From a bacterium (GTDB lineage: Bacteria > Bacillota_I > Bacilli_A > Izemoplasmatales > UBA1188): a stretch of DNA of 61,634 nt. The stretch spans positions 1-61,634 of the forward strand of contig JAGCYY010000025.1 in the NCBI GenBank assembly GCA_017960565.1. The letters are read 5' to 3'. The stretch's first letter is position 1; each line of letters opens with the position of its first letter. Below are positions 54,447-61,634 of this stretch, one piece after another. The translations under genes and the position numbers were made by a program. The notes beneath the pieces were generated by a model, which saw only the letters and a list, made by a program, of their open reading frames with translations, was not told the DNA's origin and made no database searches.

Positions 54447-54611
54447 GCTGTGTAATAAAAGGCAGCTGTATTATTGATTAATTCATATAGATTGTTCCTA
54501 CGGGTTTAACAGTAGCCTTTGCTGCTTAAGGCAAGATTATCAAAACAATCTCAGATTAATTATTAATACTCCTCTTGCTTACACAAGTAATTAAAAAAGG
54601 AGGATCATACA
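54447..54611 (+). promoter_or_regulatory. rpsD leader RNA (S4 autoregulatory type)
   Basis: A long-range helix AGATTGTT (54489-54496) with AACAATCT (54544-54551) encloses CTAC/GTAG and GCCTT/AAGGC hairpins. Near the gene, CTCCT (about 54570-54574) can pair with AGGAG of the ribosome-binding site. Stand-alone rpsD genes of Firmicutes are known to be repressed by S4 through a leader of this kind. A formal covariance match was not possible. Confidence 0.7.
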
Positions 54612-55214
54612 ATGGCAAGATACACTGGACCTTCTTGGAAGAAAGCTAGAAGATTAAATTATTCTATTCTCGGTGGAGAAAAAGAATTAGCTAAGAGGCC
54701 TTATGCTCCTGGTCAACACGGACAAGGAAGAAAGAAAATTACTGAATATGGTACTCAGCTCCAAGAAAAACAAAGAGTTAGATATGTCTATGGTTTAACT
54801 GAAAAACAATTTAGAAAGACATTCGATGAAGCTAAGAAGATTAAAACTGGTAAACAAGGTGTAAACTTCCTCTTCTTACTAGAATCACGTCTAGATAATC
54901 TAGTTTATAGAGCTGGTTTTGCAAGAACTAGACAACAAGCTAGACAACTTGTTACTCATGGTCATATCACACTTGATGGTCATAAGGCAGATATTCCTTC
55001 AATCAGAGTTAAACCTGGTCAAGTTATATCTATCAAGGAATCTTCAAAGAAATTAACTATCATCGCTGAAGCTTTAGAAGCTCAAGTTGTAAGACAACCT
55101 TATGTTGAATACGATGAAGAAAAGATGGAAGCTAAATATTTAAGATTACCTGAAAGAGAAGAAATTCTTCCAGACATCAAGGAAAATCTAATCGTTGAAT
55201 TCTATAATAGATAA
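54612..55214 (+). CDS. rpsD: 30S ribosomal protein S4
   Basis: The 200-residue uS4 starts [20 protein letters not shown]. It has the [15 protein letters not shown] motif without the zinc-binding cysteines (C- type), and the S4 RNA-binding domain [20 protein letters not shown]. It initiates 30S assembly and probably represses its own mRNA. AAGGAGG precedes the ATG. It is monocistronic and divergent from thiI. Confidence 0.98.
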   Translation: MARYTGPSWKKARRLNYSILGGEKELAKRPYAPGQHGQGRKKITEYGTQLQEKQRVRYVYGLTEKQFRKTFDEAKKIKTGKQGVNFLFLLESRLDNLVYRAGFARTRQQARQLVTHGHITLDGHKADIPSIRVKPGQVISIKESSKKLTIIAEALEAQVVRQPYVEYDEEKMEAKYLRLPEREEILPDIKENLIVEFYNR

Positions 55215-55275
55215 TTCAATAATTATTGACTCTTTCCAATAGAATCTACATCTTTGGAAGTCCAAGTCAAATGAG

Positions 55276-55313
55276 AAAAAAGCACTATAGTTTTGATACT
55301 ATAGTGCTTTTTT
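55276..55313 (+). terminator. Terminator of rpsD
   Basis: AAAAAAGCACTATAGT (55276-55291) pairs with ACTATAGTGCTTTTTT (55298-55313). The stem is 16 bp and the right arm ends in T6. Confidence 0.93.
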
Positions 55314-55387
55314 CATAAGCCCTTGTCCTAGAGTCATTTATCCAATAACTGTATATTATAAATATATTGTTTATTATCTCAGAAAAA

Positions 55388-55906
55388 CTAATTGAAATAG
55401 CCATTCTTAATTAATAACTCTAGTACTTTAGCTTCACGTTCAATCATATCTTTATCCTTAGGGCCATGATCTTTATTTCTATTTATATCGATGGCTATTT
55501 TCGGATCAACAAGTTCTAAAGTGAATTTTTCAAAATCTTCATAATCATCTAGTTTTTGTTCGATTTTATTTTCTTCTACATTGCATAGATAATAGTAATT
55601 ATCTTGAACAAACATAGAATAATCATCGTCTTTTGCTTTCTGAACTCGATGTACATATCCAAATTCTTTAATAGAATCTTTTAATATTATAAGCCCAGCT
55701 TCTTCTTTTGTTTCTCTTATTAATGCATCAATGTTAGATTCACATTTCTCAATTCCTCCACCAGGAAATTTATAATAATCATAAACTAGACTATGTACCA
55801 TATATATTCTATTGTCTTTTATTATGATTGCCCTTGCGGATGGTCTTTTAAATGCTTTGCCGTTTATATTATAATTTTTCTTATCAATTTCAAATAATAA
55901 TTTCAT
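55388..55906 (-). CDS. NUDIX hydrolase
   Basis: The 172-residue protein has a complete NUDIX box, GGGIEKCESNIDALIRETKE followed by EAG, with the catalytic Glu residues. KRPSARAIIIKDNRIYMV lies before it, as usual. NUDIX enzymes hydrolyse nucleoside diphosphates linked to another group; the substrate is not readable. The Met at 55906 begins the conserved domain but lacks a clear ribosome-binding site. A frame extending to 56005 through a GTG is possible and would add 33 residues. Confidence 0.85.
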   Translation of the reverse strand: MKLLFEIDKKNYNINGKAFKRPSARAIIIKDNRIYMVHSLVYDYYKFPGGGIEKCESNIDALIRETKEEAGLIILKDSIKEFGYVHRVQKAKDDDYSMFVQDNYYYLCNVEENKIEQKLDDYEDFEKFTLELVDPKIAIDINRNKDHGPKDKDMIEREAKVLELLIKNGYFN

Positions 55907-56341
55907 AGTTTTCTTTGTTTTGCTACTAAGTAATAAGATATTTACTATTTTAACATTTCTATTTCTAAGAATCATTAGAAACGTCTCTGTCTTAACAACA
56001 ATCACGTATCAATATACTACATTTATATGAACACAACTGGGAACACATAGTTATTTTATAACATAACACTAGCCAGGATTATAATGAGCTTTATCGGAGG
56101 AAACTGGTCATCTAATTTGAAGTTCAAATCAAATTTACCTATATTTTATTCGCCATTTCGTTTTCTTCATAGCAAAAACGTTATATTTAAGTATCATCAT
56201 ATCCGACAGCATCTTTTACAGCATCTTACAAACCAACTAATTCGCCATACATTAAATATTTACTAGCAATTTCAAATACATCGTGGAAAGTTTGACCATC
56301 TATATTTTTATATAGATTAAACTTTGTCCCTTTATTTGAAC

Positions 56342-56515
56342 TTAGATTAAGTAGTTCAAAATTGCTGGAGTTAACCCTTCTATTGTCCAACCATCCTTTA
56401 ATAATTTTGGAAAATCTTTCTCGTAATCTTTCATTACTTGCAATGTGAGTGTCTTGCTTCCTGACACTTTCAAAAGATTTTCTTCTACTTTCTTCTTGTA
56501 TTCTTCTAAACTCAT
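56342..56515 (-). CDS. Small acidic/basic helical protein, 57 residues
   Basis: The protein starts MSLEEYKKKVEENLLKVSGS and ends PAILNYLI. Its middle has MKDYEKDFPKLLKDGWT, a pattern seen in short conserved proteins of gut Firmicutes of unknown function. GGAG lies 7 nt before the ATG at 56515, which makes this frame better supported than the longer overlapping frame at 56226-56546. Downstream (56020-56341) only fragments remain (for example YLMYGELVGL then DAVKDAVGYDD across a stop), suggesting decay. Confidence 0.65.
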   Translation of the reverse strand: MSLEEYKKKVEENLLKVSGSKTLTLQVMKDYEKDFPKLLKDGWTIEGLTPAILNYLI

Positions 56516-56592
56516 TTTCGTTCTCCTCTACATTTTTATTATACACTTCGGTATTCTTTTTTCGTTATAATCATATTGATTAGATTTGCTGT

Positions 56593-56778
56593 CTACATCT
56601 TATTTTTTTGAAATTTACTCTTCTTATTTTTCTTCTTTTTTAGGATATTCATAACCCTAGAATTCATATATGCAAGTCTATGTTCTTTTAGGGCATCATT
56701 AAATGTCTTGATGATATGTCTTTGAACTTTTGTATCTTTTACAATGTCACATTTTATTTTACCAACAAACAAAGACAA
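56593..56778 (-). CDS. Possible small basic protein, doubtful
   Basis: An open stretch of 61 residues, rich in Lys and helical (TKVQRHIIKTFNDALKEH), starts only at a TTG without a ribosome-binding site. It may be the remnant of a gene. It lies directly downstream of a tandem repeat (56784-56807). No family is recognised. Confidence 0.25.
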   Translation of the reverse strand: MSLFVGKIKCDIVKDTKVQRHIIKTFNDALKEHRLAYMNSRVMNILKKKKNKKSKFQKNKM

Positions 56779-56783
56779 AAAAT

Positions 56784-56807
56784 ATCGTTTTATAAAATCG
56801 TTTTATA
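56784..56807 (-). repeat. Direct repeat of an 11-bp operator-like motif
   Basis: ATCGTTTTATA occurs at 56784-56794 and 56797-56807, a 13-bp period (one helical turn plus). The rest of the 56779-56945 gap is AT-rich with nothing further seen. Confidence 0.5.
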
Positions 56808-56945
56808 CCAAGATAGAATATTTATAATTAACTTTTAATAAAATAGAACACAAAACGGAAATTAGGTTAGAATTATACCATTAACTGCGCTCTACTAAGG
56901 TTTATATCATTATTTTATAACTATAGTATCTCTTTTGTAGAAATC

Positions 56946-58241
56946 TTATCCGATTATCGATAGGATTTCTGTTGATTTAAGATGCTTCTTTTCATATAGA
57001 AGATTACCTAAATCAATTATTTGTTTTTTATGAGATTTAATATATTTAATTGTTTCTTTTTCACATTTTTTGAGAAGGAGTTCAACTTTTCTTTCTACTT
57101 TTCTTCTTTTTACTTGAGATTCTTCATAATCATAAGAATCAGGTTGTGTTTCCCAACAAGATGAATAACCATTAAAACCTACAACATCATAAGCTTCTTT
57201 TCTAACTCTTGATAGATCATTTTCACAACCTAATGAGCCTCTACCACAAATAATCTTTTGGCCTAAAATACCAGCCATACAAATTTTAATATCTGCGATG
57301 ACTTTATCATATGGCCAGAAGCCTTCTTCAACCTCTTTAGCAGAAAAATATCCACTATCACCATAAATATTTAATCTCTTAACTTCAAAGAATTTAGAGA
57401 ATGAATATGCAACTATTGCGTGTGATGCTTCATGAATTGCAACTTCAAAATTATCTTCTCTATTTGCTGATTTTATTTTATCGCTAATATTGAGAATAGA
57501 TTTATCTATCATTTCTGTTGTAATATTATCGAATCCATTTCTAAGCACTAGATCATTTACAACAGCTTTTATACCAGCACAAGAATTAGAATATAGTGAT
57601 AGGCCAACTTCATATTCATCAAAATCAAGTGGTAGTTTTACATTAAATTTATTGCAGTGGAACTTAAATAGTTCTACTGCTTCTTCACTAGATGGATATG
57701 GAATGCCAATCACTTTTTCAAGTCTTCCATTTCTTAGGAGTGCACTTGGAATATCTCGTAAAGAGTTTGTCGCAGCAAGTACTAAGATATCATCGCTTGA
57801 TTCAACACCATCTAGGTTTTCTTGAAGAGCTCTTACAACTCTATTATTCTTGGATATTAGAAGATCTAATTCATCAAATACTATGATTGAATGTCCTATT
57901 TCTTTGGCTTTATTAAATACTTCAACTATTCCTTCAACTGTGTTTTCTTGTTCATCTTTAAAAATAAATACAGGAGCTTTACAATAATTAATTATTTCTT
58001 TTATTAATAGTGATTTACCATTTCCTGGATCACCAAATAGAATTACACCTCTTGGAATTGATATTCCTTTGTCTTTTAGTTCTTTAGAACGATTAAACCA
58101 GTCCACAACAAATAATAATTCCTCTTTTTGTTTTTCATGGCCTACTACGTTTCTAAATGGCTGTAGGGTCTCTTCTTCATTAGTTTTGTAAATTAATTCA
58201 TATGGTATCTTATCCATATCTTTTTTAATGTTTTCTTCCAT
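56946..58241 (-). CDS. Soluble FtsH-like AAA+ metalloprotease without membrane segments
   Basis: The 431-residue protein has an AAA+ module (residues about 25-240). Its motifs are Walker A GDPGNGKS (70-77), Walker B IIVFDELD (119-126), sensor ATN (157-159) and the arginine-finger region LLRNGRLEK. An M41-type peptidase domain follows, with HEASH (270-274) and a plausible third zinc ligand at D342 in CENDLSRV. FtsH normally begins with two membrane helices and is over 600 residues; here both are missing and the protease domain is shortened. Cytoplasmic regulated proteolysis is the inference. GGAGG precedes the ATG at 58241. Confidence 0.85.
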   Translation of the reverse strand: MEENIKKDMDKIPYELIYKTNEEETLQPFRNVVGHEKQKEELLFVVDWFNRSKELKDKGISIPRGVILFGDPGNGKSLLIKEIINYCKAPVFIFKDEQENTVEGIVEVFNKAKEIGHSIIVFDELDLLISKNNRVVRALQENLDGVESSDDILVLAATNSLRDIPSALLRNGRLEKVIGIPYPSSEEAVELFKFHCNKFNVKLPLDFDEYEVGLSLYSNSCAGIKAVVNDLVLRNGFDNITTEMIDKSILNISDKIKSANREDNFEVAIHEASHAIVAYSFSKFFEVKRLNIYGDSGYFSAKEVEEGFWPYDKVIADIKICMAGILGQKIICGRGSLGCENDLSRVRKEAYDVVGFNGYSSCWETQPDSYDYEESQVKRRKVERKVELLLKKCEKETIKYIKSHKKQIIDLGNLLYEKKHLKSTEILSIIG

Positions 58242-58454
58242 ATAACTCCTCCGTTTATTATTGTTTTCTTTTACTTCTTATTTAGTGTTTTATTTATTAC
58301 TACTTTTGATTTATGTTTTACCAAACCAAAAATTACCATGAATCAATAAACATTTAAAACGAAATCGGACACAAAAAAACACACTATTAAATGCGTTAAT
58401 AATATTACCCTCCTTTTTTATACTAATTTATAATTTTATTATTTTAAAAATACA

Positions 58455-58479
58455 AAATGCAGTTTCGTTTACTGCATTT
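58455..58479 (-). terminator. Terminator-like hairpin in the leader of the FtsH-like gene
   Basis: AAATGCAGT (58455-58463) pairs with ACTGCATTT (58471-58479), followed on the minus strand by TTGTATTTTT. It lies about 15-20 nt after the predicted start of transcription. The remaining leader (58242-58440) includes a strong GGAGGG site without a good start codon. Confidence 0.6.
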
Positions 58480-58501
58480 ATAATATAATATTATATATTA
58501 T

Positions 58502-58530
58502 ATTATACACCTAAAAATATTTAATGTCAA
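58502..58530 (-). promoter_or_regulatory. Perfect consensus sigma-A promoter
   Basis: The minus strand reads TTGACA (58525-58530), a 17-bp spacer and TATAAT (58502-58507), the exact consensus. It lies about 260 nt before the FtsH-like start codon, with a terminator-like hairpin in between. Confidence 0.9.
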
Positions 58531-58662
58531 TAAAAAATTGCATAATGTGCGCAAGTTAATTCTTTTTCATAATTTCAACTATTTGAGTATTTTTATTTCT
58601 AATATTTGAGGTTATTCGCTTCTAAGACTTCATCTTTATAATTATTAAATAAATATTCCAAT

Positions 58663-58697
58663 AAAAAAACAACTAGTAGCTCAAAAAGCACTAGTTG
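58663..58697 (-). terminator. Terminator of the PD-(D/E)XK gene
   Basis: CAACTAGT (58670-58677) pairs with ACTAGTTG (58690-58697), and TTTTTTT follows on the minus strand. Between 58531 and 58662 nothing else is recognised. Confidence 0.88.
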
Positions 58698-58757
58698 ATT
58701 TTGTTCATTCAAATATAAGATAAGTGTATTTTATCTTCTTTTGTTTAAAAGAGCATT

Positions 58758-60224
58758 TTATTCAATTTCATTTTCAGTAACTTCGACAGGATTTTTAACT
58801 TCTACCTTAGGTGCTGGCTTAATCCATTTTTTAAAGTACTGCATTATTGATTCATAAAAATCTAATACATATTTTTCTTCATATGCGATAGATTTAACAG
58901 GACTATAGAAATCTTGGCCAATCTCAATTTCAGAAACAATATAAACCTTTTTTAATTCAGCGTTTTTATCGATAATAACATTCTCTGGTTTTAAAAAATC
59001 TGAAATTTTATATTTTAAATCGTCATTTTTTCCTTTTGTGATAACCAGTACATTTGTATAATTAGAGAAAAATTGGAATCCTTCTTGAGATTTCTTTTGA
59101 GCCGATTTTAAAAAGTCTCTTATAAATGCTAGTTTTGCTTTTATGGAGCCATCCTCAGGATAAGAAACTAAGAATTGTTGCTTAATTACTTTTCTTGTAG
59201 GATCCATAGTTACTTCTAATGGAGAAACAGCATTTGGAATTCTATAGATTGATTGTAGAATTTTTTCAGTCTCAAGCAATTTTTCATCTTCTTTTATTCT
59301 TTCATCGATTGATTGTTTTGTTTTCTTCTCACAACTAACTTTAATAATTTCACTATCAGTTAATTTGTCTCCAAGTTTAAATGCTAAATCTTTTTCTTGT
59401 TGAATCCAATCAAGAATAATCGTTGAGATTTGCTTTTTTATTTCTGTGTTTGGAACAAAATTGCCTGAACCAACTTCTCTCATTAATGGTTTCCAACAAT
59501 CTGACATTTTTTCAAATGTTTTGATTGCACCACAATCGCTATAATATTTATTTATCTCACCCATGATTTCAAGTTGATCTTCATCCTCAATTCCACCAGT
59601 TGAACTTCTAAATAGACCAACTCCTAAAATTCTTAAGCCATCCCATGTAAAGTGATATAAATCGATTTTTTTCTTTTCAGCATATTTTTTAACTGATTGT
59701 AAAGGGGAATGGGTAAAACTTGTAACATATTGGTTAGATATTGTAACAAATTTTTGAATACCTAAAGTTTTTGCCATATCCAAATATAGTAATAATTGAT
59801 TTTCATCAAGTTGATTACTACCTATTTTCATTTCAAATATAATAGCATCTTTGATATCGCCTTTATTGTTTGTTAGTAAAACAAGTCCATCAAATCTTGC
59901 TTTTTTCTTTTCATCACTATCAGCAAATAGTAGTGGAAAAGAAACTTCTTTCAAACATATGATATTGTTGGCTTTAGATACTTTTATCATGTCAAATATT
60001 TCATTTCTAAATTCTTTGATAAATTTTAAAGATGATAAAAATACAGAAGCAACAGCTAATTCATCATCCTTCTTGCCAATAGGTATTAGTCTTGCCTTTG
60101 AGGCATACATTTCTATTCCTTTTTCATCAACAGACTCTTTTGAATCAGCAGGCGTAATACTCAAATTTTTGTAATTAATGGTGGTATTCTTTCCGACTAG
60201 TCCTTTGCTTAAAATACTTTTCAC
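58758..60224 (-). CDS. Uncharacterised protein with a PD-(D/E)XK nuclease-like domain
   Basis: The 488-residue protein has a nuclease-type arrangement in residues about 55-165: E55 in a helix, D112 in RFDGLVLL, E131-x-K133 in AIIFEMKIG and Q143 in LDENQLLLYLDM. These match motifs I-IV of PD-(D/E)XK enzymes. The following 320 residues, mixed alpha/beta with a Pro-rich tail, are not recognised. The start is a GTG with GGAG 9 nt upstream. It has its own promoter and terminator. A DNA-directed or defence role is an inference from fold and location only. Confidence 0.7.
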   Translation of the reverse strand: MKSILSKGLVGKNTTINYKNLSITPADSKESVDEKGIEMYASKARLIPIGKKDDELAVASVFLSSLKFIKEFRNEIFDMIKVSKANNIICLKEVSFPLLFADSDEKKKARFDGLVLLTNNKGDIKDAIIFEMKIGSNQLDENQLLLYLDMAKTLGIQKFVTISNQYVTSFTHSPLQSVKKYAEKKKIDLYHFTWDGLRILGVGLFRSSTGGIEDEDQLEIMGEINKYYSDCGAIKTFEKMSDCWKPLMREVGSGNFVPNTEIKKQISTIILDWIQQEKDLAFKLGDKLTDSEIIKVSCEKKTKQSIDERIKEDEKLLETEKILQSIYRIPNAVSPLEVTMDPTRKVIKQQFLVSYPEDGSIKAKLAFIRDFLKSAQKKSQEGFQFFSNYTNVLVITKGKNDDLKYKISDFLKPENVIIDKNAELKKVYIVSEIEIGQDFYSPVKSIAYEEKYVLDFYESIMQYFKKWIKPAPKVEVKNPVEVTENEIE

Positions 60225-60269
60225 TTTTTAAGTCTCCTTCCAATATGTAATTAAGCTGTTAAAAGCATT

Positions 60270-60298
60270 TTTATAATTCTAACATATTTTTATAACAA
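60270..60298 (-). promoter_or_regulatory. Promoter of the PD-(D/E)XK gene
   Basis: The minus strand reads TTGTTA (60293-60298), a 17-bp spacer and TATAAA (60270-60275). Confidence 0.6.
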
Positions 60299-60486
60299 TT
60301 ATAAGAGTATATGTAACAAAAACTATATACTTTTCATTCGCAAAGATTATAACTAGCTTACCACCAGTCTCATAAATAGCATCAGATAGCTCAAAACAAG
60401 GTTTTACTCCTCTTCCTGCTTCGCCTAAGTCGATTACCTCTTTTTTTCTTTTCATCCTCGGCTCTTAATTCAATAATAATCTGCAT
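60279..60486 (-). pseudogene. Small gene with a one-base frameshift in an A7 run
   Basis: GGAGG precedes ATG at 60486, starting MQIIIELRAEDEKK. The frame then closes early, but dropping one A from the run of seven (plus-strand T7 at 60441-60447) continues as EVIDLGEAGRGVKPCFELSD to a TAG at 60279, 68 residues in all. The family is unknown. Either a recent frameshift or slippage at the homopolymer is possible. Confidence 0.6.
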
Positions 60487-60547
60487 TCATTTATCCTCCT
60501 TATGCATAAAATTAACCATAAAGAGAAAAAAACTGATAAAGTAAATA

Positions 60548-60600
60548 TACGGTGGTGTAAACTACGGCTGTCATTATACGATGGTGTGATTTTACACCAC
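60548..60600. repeat. Operator-like direct and inverted repeats
   Basis: ATACGGTGGTGT (60548-60558) and ATACGATGGTGT (60576-60587) are direct repeats about 29 bp apart. GTGGTGTAAA (60552-60561) and TTTACACCAC (60591-60600) are perfect inverted repeats. They lie between divergent units: the frameshifted gene on the left and a TATAAT (60639-60644) plus small reading frame on the right. Confidence 0.6.
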
Positions 60601-60676
60601 TTTATAATTACAGCTGTATTTTAAAAGAAAAACCCCTCTATAATATTATTGAGAGACATATTAATGGAGGGGGACT

Positions 60677-60769
60677 ATGAATAGTCAAAATAATTATATC
60701 ACAATGCTTTGGAATCTAAATAAGGTTCCTAATATCGATTGGAATAAAAGCTCTTGTTCTTTTGCATAG
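60677..60769 (+). CDS. Small 30-residue reading frame with a strong ribosome-binding site, possibly truncated
   Basis: GGAGGGGG ends 3 nt before the ATG, a TATAAT lies upstream, and the frame encodes MNSQNNYITMLWNLNKVPNI and ten more residues to a TAG at 60767-60769. The expression signals are better than expected by chance, but the product is short and may be the start of a disrupted gene. The gap 60770-60874 contains nothing recognisable. Confidence 0.4.
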   Translation: MNSQNNYITMLWNLNKVPNIDWNKSSCSFA

Positions 60770-60874
60770 AAAGTTTCAAAAGCACATAAGTCTTCATAAA
60801 CCAATCCTTTTTACATACCAATAACTAGTAAAATCATATTCTTTTATCTCATTTAGACAAAATACACTTTCATA

Positions 60875-61363
60875 TTATAATTTTAGCACAGCTGGCATTT
60901 CTCCAAGATTTTCATATAGTTCAGGCTTTTCAACAAAACCAAAAGATAAATAAAGATTTCTTGCTACTGTGTTTTCTGCTTCATAGCTTATAAAGCAGTA
61001 TTCTATATTATCTGATTTGAAACTTCGAATCATATTCAGCGCTTCTATCATTGCTTCTTTTCCATAGCCATTTCCTTGGTATTTTTCATCGATCATGAAT
61101 TTCCAGATGTAATAATACTTTCCGATTGAACCAAAGTATTTCTTAATCCAAGGAACGTTACGCGCAAACATCATAAATCCAATAGGCTTCTTTTTTAAAT
61201 AAATGCCAAAAGGAAAAACCTGTGCCTTGATTTCTGTCATAGCGAAGAAACCCTGAATAAGACATTCTGAGTTTTGAATCATATATTTTTTCTGTTCTTT
61301 TGATACCTTTAGTTTAAGAACATCATCGTAATTATCCCATGTAAGTTTTTCTAGGTGTATCAT
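60875..61363 (-). CDS. GNAT-family N-acetyltransferase, spermidine/spermine type
   Basis: The 162-residue protein has the GNAT core: FPFGIYLKKKPIGFMMF, the acetyl-CoA-binding MIDEKYQGNGYGKEAMIEAL and the late ENTVARNLYLSFGF. The overall pattern resembles BltD/diamine acetyltransferases; the acceptor is unproven. The ATG at 61363 follows GGAG by 9 nt; the in-frame Met five codons earlier overlaps that site. Confidence 0.85.
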   Translation of the reverse strand: MIHLEKLTWDNYDDVLKLKVSKEQKKYMIQNSECLIQGFFAMTEIKAQVFPFGIYLKKKPIGFMMFARNVPWIKKYFGSIGKYYYIWKFMIDEKYQGNGYGKEAMIEALNMIRSFKSDNIEYCFISYEAENTVARNLYLSFGFVEKPELYENLGEMPAVLKL

Positions 61364-61528
61364 TTTTATTTTCTCCATTAAATATCTATCTAATAATTTA
61401 AAACATTATTAATTGTCTGTTCTAGCATTTTAAGCACATAATCTTTTTATTTTTAAGAAGATAACTTTTTGTCCGCACTCCCAAAATGAAAAGGGTAAAC
61501 TGAAAACGTAGAAAAACGCTCATCTCAA

Positions 61529-61558
61529 ATTGTAGGTTTTTCTATAATATTCTACAAT
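61529..61558 (+). promoter_or_regulatory. Inverted repeat around a -10 box at the right edge
   Basis: ATTGTAG (61529-61535) and CTACAAT (61552-61558) flank TATAAT (61543-61548). GTTTTTCTA (61536-61544) can alternatively pair with TAGAAAAAC (61509-61517). No good -35 is present. Confidence 0.5.
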
Positions 61559-61582
61559 CTATATATGATTGGGGGATATTAG

Positions 61583-61634
61583 ATGAGAAAAGACGTATTT
61601 GAGGCAATTTTTATGGCGAAAAGAGAAAGTATTA
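61583..61634 (+). CDS. Start of a gene cut by the window edge
   Basis: GGGGGA lies 7 nt before ATG 61583, and the frame MRKDVFEAIFMAKRESI remains open to the end of the window. Seventeen residues are too few to assign a family. It is on the plus strand and preceded by an operator-like inverted repeat. Confidence 0.6.
   Translation, partial: MRKDVFEAIFMAKRESI

Noticed and set aside
56226-56546. 106-residue open frame on the minus strand
   Set aside because: It overlaps the better supported 57-residue gene in another frame, lacks a ribosome-binding site and shows no family pattern.
1-61634. Mycoplasma-type genetic code (TGA as Trp)
   Set aside because: Tryptophans are TGG and TGA ends the AraC-type regulator inside a terminator, so the standard code applies.
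1-61634. CRISPR array, tRNA or rRNA genes
   Set aside because: No regularly spaced repeats, cloverleaf signatures or rRNA cores were seen in any intergenic region.

Overview
The window is AT-rich chromosomal DNA from an uncultured-looking low-GC member of the Bacillota. The best guess is the Bacilli/Erysipelotrichales-Mollicutes grade of gut bacteria. The evidence is the Firmicutes-type ribosomal proteins, lipoprotein signal peptides, near-consensus sigma-A promoters with 17-bp spacers, strong GGAGG ribosome-binding sites and DegV/HAD/U32 housekeeping families. TGA is a stop (for example the AraC regulator at 16264-16266) and Trp is TGG, so the code is standard rather than Mycoplasma-type. 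No tRNA, rRNA or CRISPR array was seen. Almost every gene is on the minus strand, so transcription mostly runs right to left.

Layout. 1-525: end of an unknown gene, a GC-rich structured stretch and a 300-bp MITE-like element. 0.5-9.7 kb: housekeeping and lipid genes (FAD dehydrogenase, Na+/solute symporter with an ACT-domain partner, SRAP protein, a DedA-PlsC fusion, an acyltransferase, DegV). 9.9-16.3 kb: a five-gene sugar-acid operon (HAD phosphatase, PfkB kinase, 6-phosphogluconate dehydrogenase, fructuronate-reductase-type SDR, LarA-superfamily epimerase) divergent from an AraC regulator. Uronate isomerase sits separately at 21.3-22.7 kb. 16.3-21.2 kb: U32 protein, three consecutive cyclophilins and a flavin reductase-like protein. 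22.8-26.9 kb: phosphohexomutase and phosphoglycerate mutase.

27-36 kb is a remodelled accessory stretch. It holds a decayed RHS/YD-repeat toxin gene, an unknown 197-aa gene overlapping an aldo/keto reductase, an ABC-permease fusion with a secreted papain-like protein, a second broken copy of the aldo/keto reductase, two paralogous secreted proteins and an M28 peptidase.

36-49.3 kb is the information-processing core, in transcription order rplM-rpsI, rpoB-rpoC, (a small plus-strand membrane-protein gene), rpsL-rpsG-fusA-tuf. Clear promoters lie before rplM, rpoB, rpsL and tuf. RpoB carries unusual residues at two rifampicin-site positions.

49.4-52.9 kb is a second accessory block: lipoprotein, broken subtilisin-like protease, membrane protein and two tandem membrane-anchored XRE regulators. 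53-55.2 kb holds thiI and divergent rpsD with a classic S4-type leader. 55.4-61.6 kb is a loosely packed block with a NUDIX protein, small unknown genes, a soluble FtsH-like AAA+ metalloprotease, a PD-(D/E)XK-type nuclease candidate, a one-base frameshifted gene, operator-like repeats and a GNAT acetyltransferase.

How the genes connect: the sugar-acid operon and uronate isomerase together suggest glucuronate to fructuronate to mannonate metabolism, with the LarA-type protein possibly linking mannonate to gluconate and the 6-phosphogluconate dehydrogenase branch. This is the most interesting metabolic hypothesis here. The FtsH-like protease and the PD-(D/E)XK gene are the strongest candidates for undescribed functions.
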